NCBI GenBank assembly: GCA_905215815.1
Contig: CAJMRN010000031.1
Location: forward strand, 1 to 20,284
Reading direction: 5' to 3'
Origin: an uncultured bacterium
GTDB taxonomy: Bacteria > Actinomycetota > Coriobacteriia > Coriobacteriales > Coriobacteriaceae
Length of the DNA stretch: 20,284 nucleotides
Numbering within the stretch: position 1 is the stretch's first letter; the number at the start of each line of letters is the position of its first letter. The notes under the pieces were generated by a model, which was not told the origin of the DNA, did not search any database, and worked only from the letters and a program-made list of their open reading frames with translations. Below are positions 13,866-20,284 of this stretch, in pieces. Both the position numbers and the translations under genes were made by a program.

Positions 13866-14819
13866 CTATTTACCGGCGGCGCGCAGGGCTACGTAGGCGG
13901 CGCCGATGATGCCGGCGTCGTTGCCGAGCGAAGCGACCTTGATGGGCGTCTCGCGCGAGGCGGAAAGCGCGTAGCGCTGGAAGTGCTCGCGGACCTTGTC
14001 GAGGTAGACATCGGCCGAAGCGGACGCGCCGCCACCGATCAGGAACATCTCGGGGTCAACCACGTTAGCAATAAGCGCCAGGGCACGGCCGAGATAGTCG
14101 GCCATGGTATCGGCAGCTGCCAGCGCGAGCTTGTCACCCTCGCGGCAGGCCTGGAACACGTCCTTGGAATCAGAAGGCCCGGTGAGCTCGATGGGCTCGA
14201 CGCCCGCCTTCTTGCACTCAGCAAGGTAGTTGCTCACCACGCCAGTGGCGCTGGAATACTGCTCCAGATGGCCATGGCCGCCACAGCCGCAGGTGCGCTC
14301 CTCAGCCGGGTTCAGGCACATGTGGCCAATCTCACCGCCAGCACCCACAACGCCCGATACCACGTCGCCGTTGACGATTACGCCGCCGCCCACGCCGGTA
14401 CCGATGGTGACCATCACGACGTTCTGCACGCCCTTGGCAGAGCCGAGCCAGGCCTCGCCCATGGCAGCGGCGTTGGCATCGTTCTCGTACTTAACGACCG
14501 CGTCGGGGCAGTGCTTTTGAATGGCGATCCTCAGCTCGGGCAGGTTAATGGCAATGTTGGCCTTGACCTTGGCATCGCCCGATGCCGGGATGGGGCACGG
14601 AACGGCCAGGCCAATGCCCGCCACAAAGGCACGCGGAATCTGCGCCTTGGCGACCACCTGGTCGATAGCCTCGGTCACCGCGGCAAAGCCCGCAGCGTCA
14701 ACGATGGGAGGCGTGGGCACGCTGGCCTTGGCAAGCAGGTTGCCGTCCTCGTCGAACAGGCCCTCCTTAACCGAGGTGCCGCCGACGTCGATGCCGATGT
14801 AGTACTGCTTAGGTTCCAT
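13866..14819 (-). CDS. ROK-family sugar kinase, probable glucokinase
   Basis: 317 residues; would phosphorylate a free hexose, most likely glucose, with ATP. The start is ATG at 14819 (MEPKQYYIGIDVGGTSVKEG), with AAAGGTGG just upstream. Longer in-frame starts exist at 14844 and 14885 but have no ribosome site. The ATP motif DVGGTSVK is at 11-18, the catalytic Asp114 is in YENDANAAAMGE, and GTGVGGG is at 140-146. The zinc region GHMCLNPAEERTCGCGGHGH has His166, Cys177 and Cys179, but the last expected Cys is His184 (HGHLEQ instead of HGCLEQ). Sugar-binding Glu163 and Glu186 are present. It is adjacent to, and codirectional with, the beta-glucoside PTS operon, but a terminator separates them. 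It could use glucose released by the GH1 enzyme. Confidence 0.9.
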   Translation of the reverse strand: MEPKQYYIGIDVGGTSVKEGLFDEDGNLLAKASVPTPPIVDAAGFAAVTEAIDQVVAKAQIPRAFVAGIGLAVPCPIPASGDAKVKANIAINLPELRIAIQKHCPDAVVKYENDANAAAMGEAWLGSAKGVQNVVMVTIGTGVGGGVIVNGDVVSGVVGAGGEIGHMCLNPAEERTCGCGGHGHLEQYSSATGVVSNYLAECKKAGVEPIELTGPSDSKDVFQACREGDKLALAAADTMADYLGRALALIANVVDPEMFLIGGGASASADVYLDKVREHFQRYALSASRETPIKVASLGNDAGIIGAAYVALRAAGK

Positions 14820-14887
14820 GGGAGCCCACCTTTCTCGTTTAAACATTGCCTGTATGGTACCGCTCCCAAGGCAAAAACCTACCAAAA

Positions 14888-14912
14888 AGGGACAGGTTTG
14901 TTTTGGCAGGCT
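14888..14912 (+). repeat. Dispersed 25-bp intergenic repeat, single copy
   Basis: Begins AGGGACAGGTTTG, then TTTTGGCAGGCT. It matches 20 of 25 positions of the left arm at 18768-18792. It lies between the ROK start and the PTS terminator. Confidence 0.6.
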
Positions 14913-14964
14913 TTATCTGGGGAAACGCGAATGGTCGCTTAATAGGTCGCGCAAGACCTTCCCC

Positions 14965-15002
14965 AAATATAAAGGCGCCGGGAGGCGGAGACTCCCGGCG
15001 CC
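14965..15002 (-). terminator. Intrinsic terminator of the beta-glucoside PTS operon
   Basis: A perfect 11-bp stem (14974-14984 GGCGCCGGGAG with 14992-15002) has a 7-base loop. On the minus strand it is followed by TTTATATTT. It lies about 60 bases past the EIIA stop codon and separates the operon from the ROK kinase gene. Confidence 0.9.
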
Positions 15003-15060
15003 CGTCAAAGGGACTGTGTTGTCTGTTGGACCGCACGGCCCATCGCGGCGATAACGCCGA

Positions 15061-15393
15061 CTAGGCCTGAAGTACCTGCAGCTGCTTGTGAATCTCGATG
15101 AGCTCCGTCGCCATGACGCGCATGGTCTCGGTACCGGCCATCTGGTCCTCGGCATGCAGCAGAATCAACGGGGCCTCGCCGTTACGCTCGCCGTTGGCCT
15201 CCTTCTTCAGAAGCCCCATGTGAACATCGTGGCCACCGTTATAGGCCTCGTCGCCCTGCTTGATAAGCTCCTCGGCGGCGTCAAAATCGCCCTCCTTGGC
15301 CTTTTGCACGGCATTGATGTACATGCTCTTGGCGGTACCGACGTAGCTGATGATCTCGAAGCAGGTCATCTGCAGTTCGTTCATATCCTCCAT
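15061..15393 (-). CDS. celC: PTS lactose/cellobiose-family EIIA component
   Basis: 110 residues from the ATG at 15393; a GTG nine bases upstream (15402) immediately follows the EIIB stop and is the alternative start. An all-helical cytosolic phosphocarrier that takes phosphate from HPr and passes it to EIIB. The phosphorylated histidine is His80 in LILLHAEDQM, with Asp83 in the usual metal-binding position at the trimer axis. CFEIISYVGTAKSMYINAVQ and AKEGDFDAAEELIKQGDEAY match the family's first helices. The length is normal. It is the last gene of the operon, with almost no gap after EIIB. Confidence 0.93.
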   Translation of the reverse strand: MEDMNELQMTCFEIISYVGTAKSMYINAVQKAKEGDFDAAEELIKQGDEAYNGGHDVHMGLLKKEANGERNGEAPLILLHAEDQMAGTETMRVMATELIEIHKQLQVLQA

Positions 15394-15402
15394 GCGGAGC
15401 AC

Positions 15403-15705
15403 CTAGCCCATCACGCTGACGCAGTGGTCGATGATGCCGGCAGCGTTCATGCGGCCGTAGTCGACCATGTTGATGACCTCGACCGGAAAACGACCGGCGG
15501 CCTCCTTCTCAAAATCGCCCTTGGTGTAGCCGATCTGCGGACCAAGCAGCAACATGTCGCACTCGTCCAGGTGATCGTGGGCCTCGTTCATGGGACGAGC
15601 CTCGACCTCAATATCCAGACCACGGTTTGCAACCTCGGCCTGCATCTTCTGGACCAGCAGGCTCGTGGACATGCCGGCATTGCAGCAGAGCATGATCTTC
15701 TTCAT
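15403..15705 (-). CDS. celA: PTS lactose/cellobiose-family EIIB component
   Basis: 100 residues, normal length. A small cytosolic domain whose cysteine is phosphorylated by EIIA and donates to the sugar bound at EIIC. The P-loop begins MKKIMLCCNAGMSTSLLVQK with active Cys8; Cys7 beside it is not expected to be catalytic. LLLGPQIGY in the middle matches the family's EIIA-binding region. AAGGAGG is 5 bases before the ATG. EIIA follows directly; EIIC is upstream across a 161-base gap holding a hairpin. Confidence 0.95.
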   Translation of the reverse strand: MKKIMLCCNAGMSTSLLVQKMQAEVANRGLDIEVEARPMNEAHDHLDECDMLLLGPQIGYTKGDFEKEAAGRFPVEVINMVDYGRMNAAGIIDHCVSVMG

Positions 15706-15806
15706 GGTTTCCTCCTTATAACTGCGCGGCGCGCAGACGACAACTGGTTGTATTCCTTGCGGCTATTGTGCCCGCTCCCCTGTATCTTTACGCAAGGGAG
15801 AGAGCC

Positions 15807-15837
15807 GCGGGCACCGGCACCGCGTACCGGCGCCCGC
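15807..15837. other. GC-rich hairpin between EIIC and EIIB genes
   Basis: Six-plus-four bp stem: GCGGGC-A-CCGG (15807-15817) with CCGG-C-GCCCGC (15827-15837) and a 9-base loop. No T tract follows on either strand, so a simple terminator is unlikely. It may be an mRNA processing or stability element. The rest of 15706-15866 shows nothing coding. Confidence 0.5.
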
Positions 15838-15866
15838 AAAGGTGAAAGGGACGAACGTTAGGCGTT

Positions 15867-17210
15867 CTACTCGGCGAGAGCCTCCTGCTTGGCGATTGCC
15901 TTCTCGGAAATCTTCATAAAGGGCAGGTAGACGGCCATGCCAATGACAATCTCGAGAGCCTGCCACACGCCGGCGCGCCAGTCAAAGCCCGTAGCGAGCA
16001 GGGCATTGATGACGGGAGGCATGGTCCAGGGCACCTGGGCGATGCAGGGGCTGATGATGCCTGCGCAGGTAAGGCCATAGGTGATGCCGATGAACAGATC
16101 GGGAAGAAGGACGAACGGGATCATGAGCGGCAGGTTGTACACGATGGGGTAACCGTAGATAACCGGCTCGTTGATGTTGAACAGACCAGGCAGGATAGCC
16201 ATCTTGGAAACGGTCTCGGAAGCCTTGTTCTTGGAGAACAGGAGCGTGTCGAGCAGAAGCATGAGGGTGCAGCCCGAGCCGCCGATGAGGGCGAAGCTGT
16301 TAACGATCTGCATGTTCATGTAGTGATCGGGCTGGATGGTGCCACCGGCGGCAAAGGTAGCCATGTTGTCGACGATGAGCATGGTCAGGATCGGCTCGAC
16401 GGTAGCGCCAGAGATGGTGGACTGGTGAATACCGACGCAGAACAGCAGGTTAGCAAGGGTGTAGATGAGGATAACAGCCCACGGACCGGCGTTCATGATG
16501 CTCTTGAGCGGGTTGGAGATGCACGTGGAGATGATGGTGCACAGATCGGTGCCGGCGCACACGGCGAGCAGGGCTGCGGCAAGAGCGAAGATCGCGAGGT
16601 TGAGCAGCATCGGGATCATGACGTTGAAGGAGTTGGAGACCGCGGGAGGCACGCCCTCGCCCAGCTTAACCTTGAGCTTCTCGACGCCAGAAATCTTGAT
16701 GAAGAGCGAGACGGAAAGCAGGGCGATGATAATAGCCGAGAACAGACCGTTGGTGCCGGTGTTGGCAGTCGAAAGGGCGCCCGTGACCTCGGCGGAGGTG
16801 ATCTTGTCGGTGAGCAGCGGGCTCGTGGCGGCAAGCGAGGCGGTGATCTGCTGCGGCATCATGATGACGAAAGCAGAGATAGCGACGACCACGCAAGCGA
16901 GCGGGTTATCGAAACGCTTGTTCTTAGCGAGGCTGTAGCCAATCAATCCGGCCAAGATAATGGCAGAGACGTTGAGGGTGCCCAGCGTAATTGCCGAACC
17001 CCACGTCTGAAGGTTGGCAAGGCCCGCCGCATCGAGCGGGAACAGAGGGAACACGACGTTGTTAATAAGAACCGCGATACCCGCAAGGATATAGAGCGGC
17101 GTGATGGTCGCGAAGGCGTCACGCAGGGAACGCAGGTGAACCTGGTTTCCCACCTTCGCAGAGACCTCGGCAAACTTGTCGAGGAAGCTCTTTCCGTTGT
17201 CACTGGCCAT
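15867..17210 (-). CDS. celB: PTS lactose/cellobiose-family EIIC permease
   Basis: 447 residues; the membrane channel that binds and translocates the sugar while EIIB phosphorylates it. About ten hydrophobic helices follow a short amphipathic N-terminus (MASDNGKSFLDKFAEVSAKV). The hallmark loop GLFNINEPVIYGYPIVYN, with the conserved Asn-Glu-Pro, is at about 342-359; GIHQSTISGATVEP is the other family loop. AGGAG is 6 bases before the ATG. It lies 120 bases after the GH1 gene and the two are probably cotranscribed. The substrate is most likely cellobiose or another aryl- or oligo-beta-glucoside, judged from the GH1 neighbour. Confidence 0.95.
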   Translation of the reverse strand: MASDNGKSFLDKFAEVSAKVGNQVHLRSLRDAFATITPLYILAGIAVLINNVVFPLFPLDAAGLANLQTWGSAITLGTLNVSAIILAGLIGYSLAKNKRFDNPLACVVVAISAFVIMMPQQITASLAATSPLLTDKITSAEVTGALSTANTGTNGLFSAIIIALLSVSLFIKISGVEKLKVKLGEGVPPAVSNSFNVMIPMLLNLAIFALAAALLAVCAGTDLCTIISTCISNPLKSIMNAGPWAVILIYTLANLLFCVGIHQSTISGATVEPILTMLIVDNMATFAAGGTIQPDHYMNMQIVNSFALIGGSGCTLMLLLDTLLFSKNKASETVSKMAILPGLFNINEPVIYGYPIVYNLPLMIPFVLLPDLFIGITYGLTCAGIISPCIAQVPWTMPPVINALLATGFDWRAGVWQALEIVIGMAVYLPFMKISEKAIAKQEALAE

Positions 17211-17330
17211 GATTGCTCCTAACTTTCAAATCCGGCCTTTTCCTATGCGCACGGTGGTCTGTCGCCCTCTGCCACCAGATGTGCCATGTGTTGCGCGCAG
17301 CGGCGCGCGGTCTGGGCGTTCGCCCGTTCG

Positions 17331-18731
17331 CTAATCAACCACGTGAGTCGTGGCGACCTGCTTGAGCCAAGCTGCCGACTTCTTAAGGCGGCGCTTGTAG
17401 CCGTCCATAAGGTCGACCTCGACAAAACCGTAACGGTTCTTAAAGGCATTCGCCCAAGACCAGTTATCGATGACGGCCCAATAATGGTATCCACGGCACT
17501 TGGCGCCCTCGGCAATTGCCTTGGCAACCCACTCCAGGTGCTGGCGTACAAAGTCGACGCGGTAGTCATCCTGGATGGTTCCTTCGGCGTCTCGGTTCTT
17601 GTATTCGTCCATGATGCCGATGCCGTTCTCGGAAACGAACCACTCAAGATCGGGGTAGTTCTTAGCGCAGTCCATGCCAAAGTCGTAGAGGCCCTGCGGG
17701 TAGATCTCCCAGCCGCGGCTCTCGTTCATAACGGCGTCGGGCCACACGTACTCGTCGGCAAAGTGCGGCAGACCGTACTGGTCGATCTTGCTCGCCGGCG
17801 CCTGAACGCGCGTGGGGTGGTAGTAGTTGCAACCGAGCCAGTCGACAACACCCTGCTTAAGAATCTCTTGGTCGCCGGCACGGAACGGAAGCTTAACGCC
17901 GCCCTCGGCCAGGCTGTCGAGCACGTCGGCGGGAAGCTCGCCCTTGGTAATGAGGTCGAGCCACCAGCGGTTGTTGATGCCGCTGGTCATACGCACGGCC
18001 TCGAGGTCCGCCTCGCTGGGGTTCTCCTTGGTGTAGACCGGGGTAAAGCAGTTGATCATGCCGATCTTGGCATCGCTGCGAACGGCGCCCTCGTCATAGG
18101 CGCGACGGTAGTTGGCCACGGCCAGCGCATGTGCCAGCGAGATGTGATACTGCACGGTGCGAGCGCGGCTAAAGTCGTGGAGCTGCGGGAACCACACGCC
18201 CTCCTGATAGCGCTGCTCGGGCTCGACGATGGGCTCGTTAAAGGTGAACCAGTACTTGATCTCCTGGCCAAACTCGTGGAAGGCGACGTCGGCGTAATGT
18301 GCGTAAGCCTCGACAACCTCACGGCTCTCCCAGCCGCCACGGTTAAAAAGGTAGGTGGGCATGTCAAAGTGGTACAAGTTGACAAACGGCTCCAGGCCGG
18401 CTTCGCGAGAGGCGCGGAACAACTCGTGATACCACGCGGCGCCTTCCTCGTTGAGGTTGCCGTCGGCATCGAGCAGACGGCTCCACTGGATGGAAGTGCG
18501 ATAGGTATCCAGGCCCAAGTCCTTCAAAATGCGAAGGTCTTCCTGGTACTTGGCCATAAAGTCATTGCCGGCGTAAGAGCCAACGCAGTTGTAGAACGAG
18601 CCCAGATCCTGGATGGACCAGGTGTCCCACAGGTTCTCGAGCTTGCCGCCCTGGTTCCACTGACCCTCAGTCTGCGGGCCGGACATAGCAGCGCCAAAGA
18701 AGAAGTCGTTGGGCAGCTGATACTGTGCCAT
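17331..18731 (-). CDS. Glycoside hydrolase family 1, probable 6-phospho-beta-glucosidase
   Basis: 466 residues from ATG 18731; GAGG is 6 bases upstream, and the TTG at 18734 is a less likely start. A cytosolic retaining (beta/alpha)8 enzyme that cleaves the phosphorylated beta-glucoside delivered by the PTS. The acid/base is Glu166 in WFTFNEP and the nucleophile Glu368 in FVSENGIG. The C-terminal region NWSWANAFKNRYGF has Ser425 rather than the Glu of non-phospho beta-glucosidases, supporting a phosphorylated substrate. However, the phosphate-contacting Lys expected seven residues after the Ser is Asn432, with Lys431 one place earlier; Tyr434 is in position. It is the first gene of the PTS operon. 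Confidence 0.92.
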   Translation of the reverse strand: MAQYQLPNDFFFGAAMSGPQTEGQWNQGGKLENLWDTWSIQDLGSFYNCVGSYAGNDFMAKYQEDLRILKDLGLDTYRTSIQWSRLLDADGNLNEEGAAWYHELFRASREAGLEPFVNLYHFDMPTYLFNRGGWESREVVEAYAHYADVAFHEFGQEIKYWFTFNEPIVEPEQRYQEGVWFPQLHDFSRARTVQYHISLAHALAVANYRRAYDEGAVRSDAKIGMINCFTPVYTKENPSEADLEAVRMTSGINNRWWLDLITKGELPADVLDSLAEGGVKLPFRAGDQEILKQGVVDWLGCNYYHPTRVQAPASKIDQYGLPHFADEYVWPDAVMNESRGWEIYPQGLYDFGMDCAKNYPDLEWFVSENGIGIMDEYKNRDAEGTIQDDYRVDFVRQHLEWVAKAIAEGAKCRGYHYWAVIDNWSWANAFKNRYGFVEVDLMDGYKRRLKKSAAWLKQVATTHVVD

Positions 18732-18767
18732 CAAAGTCCTCGCTTTCGTGTTCTAGAGCTTCCGGTT

Positions 18768-18853
18768 GGAGACGGGTTTGCTTTGGCAGGTTATCCGGCG
18801 CGGGCGCGCACCGGTCATACCGATATCCAACCCGCCAAAACAAAACCGTCCCC
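18768..18853. repeat. Two-armed inverted copy of the dispersed 25-bp repeat
   Basis: Left arm 18768-18792 and the complement of right arm 18829-18853 agree at 21 of 25 positions (core GGTTTGCTTTGGCAGG versus GGTTTTGTTTTGGCGGG). The 36-base centre has its own short GC inverted repeat (CCGG/CCGG). The whole could fold into a long hairpin, like a REP doublet. It lies in the 5' leader or promoter-proximal region of the PTS operon. Confidence 0.7.
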
Positions 18854-18898
18854 AAACGGTCGATCCTGTTCTGCGGAAAGATTCCGTTCGTTGCTTAA

Positions 18899-18926
18899 AC
18901 TATAGCGCTCTAATTCTAAAAGTAAA
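18899..18926 (-). promoter_or_regulatory. Candidate promoter of the PTS/GH1 operon
   Basis: On the minus strand, TTTACT (18926-18921) and TATAGT (18904-18899) are separated by 16 bases. The leader of about 160 bases before the GH1 ATG would contain the inverted repeat element. Confidence 0.45.
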
Positions 18927-18992
18927 GCGTCTTTTTCTTTTTTCTTTCTCGAGCTTCTTAGATAAAGGTTATATGGGTGCCTTGTTAAGGGT

Positions 18993-18998
18993 TATACT
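18993..18998 (+). promoter_or_regulatory. Candidate -10 box of the GntR regulator gene
   Basis: TATACT lies 36 bases before the GntR ATG. The -35 region is weak (TTATAT at 18969-18974, 18-base spacer). Confidence 0.4.
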
Positions 18999-19034
18999 TA
19001 CTTGCGTATTGATATATGTCGGAAAGGAGGTTCA

Positions 19035-19754
19035 ATGATTCCCAAATACGAGGCGATAGCTGCAGATATTCGTCGAAGCATCGAGGATGGCACTCTTAAA
19101 CCGGGCGACAAGCTTCCCACCGTCGTTGAGTTCTGCGAGCTCTATAGCGTTTCCAAAATCACCGTCAAACGAGCTATCGAGCAAATCACCGAGGAAGGTC
19201 TTATTACCAGCCGTCGTGGATCGGGTACCTACGTTAAGGACACGGCGGGACTTCCCGGCCAGGCGTTTTTCCAGGGCAAAAACGACCGTGCCCAGGGTTT
19301 TTCGTATGAGCACCGCGGGGAGAAGGTGGCCTCGGTGGTCTACGATTTCTCGATTGTTAATCCACCAGCGGACATCGCAGCCCAGCTGGGAATTGCCGAG
19401 GATGACTTTGCCTATCACATCGTGCGCGTGCGTCAGGCCGATGAGAAGCCCATCGTTATCGAGTACACCTACATGCCCCTCGAGCTGATTCCAGGCCTTA
19501 AAAAGAAGGACCTGTACGGATCGGTCTACCACTTCATCCGCGAGCAATGTGGGCTGAAGATATCGAGCTTCCACCGTACCATTCGCGCCGTGGCAGCAAC
19601 CGAGGAAGAAGCCAAGCGTCTGGACACCAAACTTGGCTCTCCCCTGCTCGAGCTCACCCAGATTGGCTTTTTGGACAGCGGCGCCGCCTTTGAGTATTCG
19701 GTCTCGCGCAACGTTGGCGACCGCTTTGAGTTGCACAACGTAACGTTGGCATAG
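19035..19754 (+). CDS. GntR-family transcriptional regulator with UTRA effector domain (HutC/FarR type)
   Basis: 239 residues. The ATG at 19035 follows AAGGAGG by 4 bases; an upstream in-frame ATG at 19002 is less likely because that frame would include the ribosome site. The winged helix-turn-helix at about 1-70 contains DIRRSIEDGTLKPGDKLPT, VSKITVKRAIEQITEEGLI and the wing SRRGSGTYV. From about residue 90 to the end is a UTRA domain (DFAYHIVRVRQADEKPIVIE; LELTQIGFLDSGAAFEYSVS), the fold that binds small effectors, often phosphosugars, in this subfamily. Divergent from the GH1-PTS operon, it probably represses that operon until a phosphorylated beta-glucoside accumulates, though ManA downstream could be a target too. 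The operator is not identified. Confidence 0.93.
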   Translation: MIPKYEAIAADIRRSIEDGTLKPGDKLPTVVEFCELYSVSKITVKRAIEQITEEGLITSRRGSGTYVKDTAGLPGQAFFQGKNDRAQGFSYEHRGEKVASVVYDFSIVNPPADIAAQLGIAEDDFAYHIVRVRQADEKPIVIEYTYMPLELIPGLKKKDLYGSVYHFIREQCGLKISSFHRTIRAVAATEEEAKRLDTKLGSPLLELTQIGFLDSGAAFEYSVSRNVGDRFELHNVTLA

Positions 19755-19828
19755 GTTTTTGTAGTCATCCGGGCGCTCGCTTTGAACAGTTTTACGCAGC
19801 GTCCGCGCAACACAATGGGGGTATGAAC

Positions 19829-20284
19829 ATGTCCGATTTGATTAAACTGACGCCGATCTTTCACGAGAAGATCTGGGGCGGCCGCCAGCTCGAAACCGTA
19901 TTTGGTTACGACATTCCCAAGGGTCCCATCGGTGAGTGCTGGGCCATCTCGGCCCACCCCAATGGCGACTGCCAGATTGCGGAGGGCCCGTATGCCGGTC
20001 ACACGCTGTCGTGGCTGTGGGCCGAGCATCGCGAGCTCTTTGGCAACTGCGAGGGCAAGGAGTTCCCGCTACTCGTTAAGATTCTGGACGCCAAGGACGA
20101 CCTTTCGATCCAGATTCACCCCAACGACGAGTACGCCGCCGAGCACGAGAACGGCAGCCTGGGCAAAACCGAGTGCTGGTATGTGCTGGACTGCGAGCCC
20201 GGCTCCACGATTATCGTCGGCCAGCGCGCGCATGACCGCGCCGAGGCCGCACAGATGATCGAGGACGGCCGCTGGGACGACATG
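19829..20284 (+). CDS. manA: Mannose-6-phosphate isomerase, class I, partial
   Basis: The N-terminal 152 residues are visible and the gene runs off the right edge. A zinc enzyme interconverting mannose-6-P and fructose-6-P. The start is taken as ATG 19829 (MSDLIKLTPIFHEKIWGGRQ) because the GGGGG at 19817-19821 is 7 bases away; ATG 19823 is too close to it. Zinc ligands of the short Bacillus-type ManA are in place: Gln95 and His97 in IQIHPND and Glu115 in GKTECWYVL. KDDLSIQIHPND and the early FHEKIWGG pattern are diagnostic. It lies 74 bases after the GntR gene on the same strand, without a clear terminator between, so the two may be cotranscribed. Confidence 0.95.
   Translation, partial: MSDLIKLTPIFHEKIWGGRQLETVFGYDIPKGPIGECWAISAHPNGDCQIAEGPYAGHTLSWLWAEHRELFGNCEGKEFPLLVKILDAKDDLSIQIHPNDEYAAEHENGSLGKTECWYVLDCEPGSTIIVGQRAHDRAEAAQMIEDGRWDDM

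Larger units (their letters stand above)
18732..19034. promoter_or_regulatory. Divergent control region between the PTS operon and the GntR gene
   Basis: This 303-base gap has no gene. It contains the two-armed repeat at 18768-18853, a candidate minus-strand promoter for the PTS operon (18899-18926), an AT-rich pyrimidine tract at 18930-18950, two direct repeats AAGGTTATA (18965-18973) and AAGGGTTATA (18987-18996), and a candidate plus-strand -10 TATACT at 18993-18998. The direct repeats overlap or adjoin the GntR promoter, so they could be its autoregulatory sites. Confidence 0.6.

Overview
The window is high-GC, gene-dense bacterial chromosome. Gene content and the mix of motifs (archaeal-type topoisomerase IA, acid-rich TatA tail, single-ORF IS3 transposase, PTS sugar operon, Mn-dependent pyrophosphatase) fit an anaerobic gut actinomycete of the Coriobacteriia, most likely Collinsella. 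This is inferred from protein style, not from a marker gene. I saw no rRNA, tRNA or CRISPR array.

Almost everything reads on the minus strand. From the right-hand end of that strand towards the left: a beta-glucoside PTS operon (GH1 phospho-beta-glucosidase, then EIIC, EIIB and EIIA; 18731-15061) ending at a strong terminator; a ROK sugar kinase (14819-13866); an intact IS3-family element on the plus strand (12500-13798); a Mn-dependent inorganic pyrophosphatase (12397-11474); an NhaA Na+/H+ antiporter (11207-9849); a class I aminotransferase (9357-8053); a STAS anti-anti-sigma-like protein (7986-7672); a compact run tatA-tatC-hypA-hypB-topoisomerase (7517-2988) closed by a terminator; and a TAXI-type TRAP transporter (solute-binding protein 2714-1710, fused permease from 1604 running off the left edge). 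Plus-strand genes are an 84-residue unknown (9508-9762), the IS transposase, a GntR/UTRA regulator (19035-19754) divergent from the PTS operon, and the start of mannose-6-phosphate isomerase (19829 to the right edge).

The right third is a sugar module. The PTS imports and phosphorylates a beta-glucoside, the GH1 enzyme splits it, the ROK kinase could phosphorylate the released sugar, and ManA links mannose-6-P to glycolysis. The divergent GntR protein is the obvious candidate regulator. The middle operon pairs Tat export with nickel insertion factors HypA and HypB, as would suit an exported nickel enzyme encoded elsewhere.

The most unusual feature is the TRAP solute-binding protein. Its conserved blocks are in the wrong order: the block that normally ends a TAXI protein sits directly after the lipoprotein signal, and the reading frame stops where that block would normally begin. 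This looks like a natural circular permutation within one intact ORF. Other notable points are a terminator between binding protein and permease, an 18-bp palindrome upstream of the TRAP promoter, a dispersed 25-bp repeat, and a Cys-to-His change in the ROK zinc motif.
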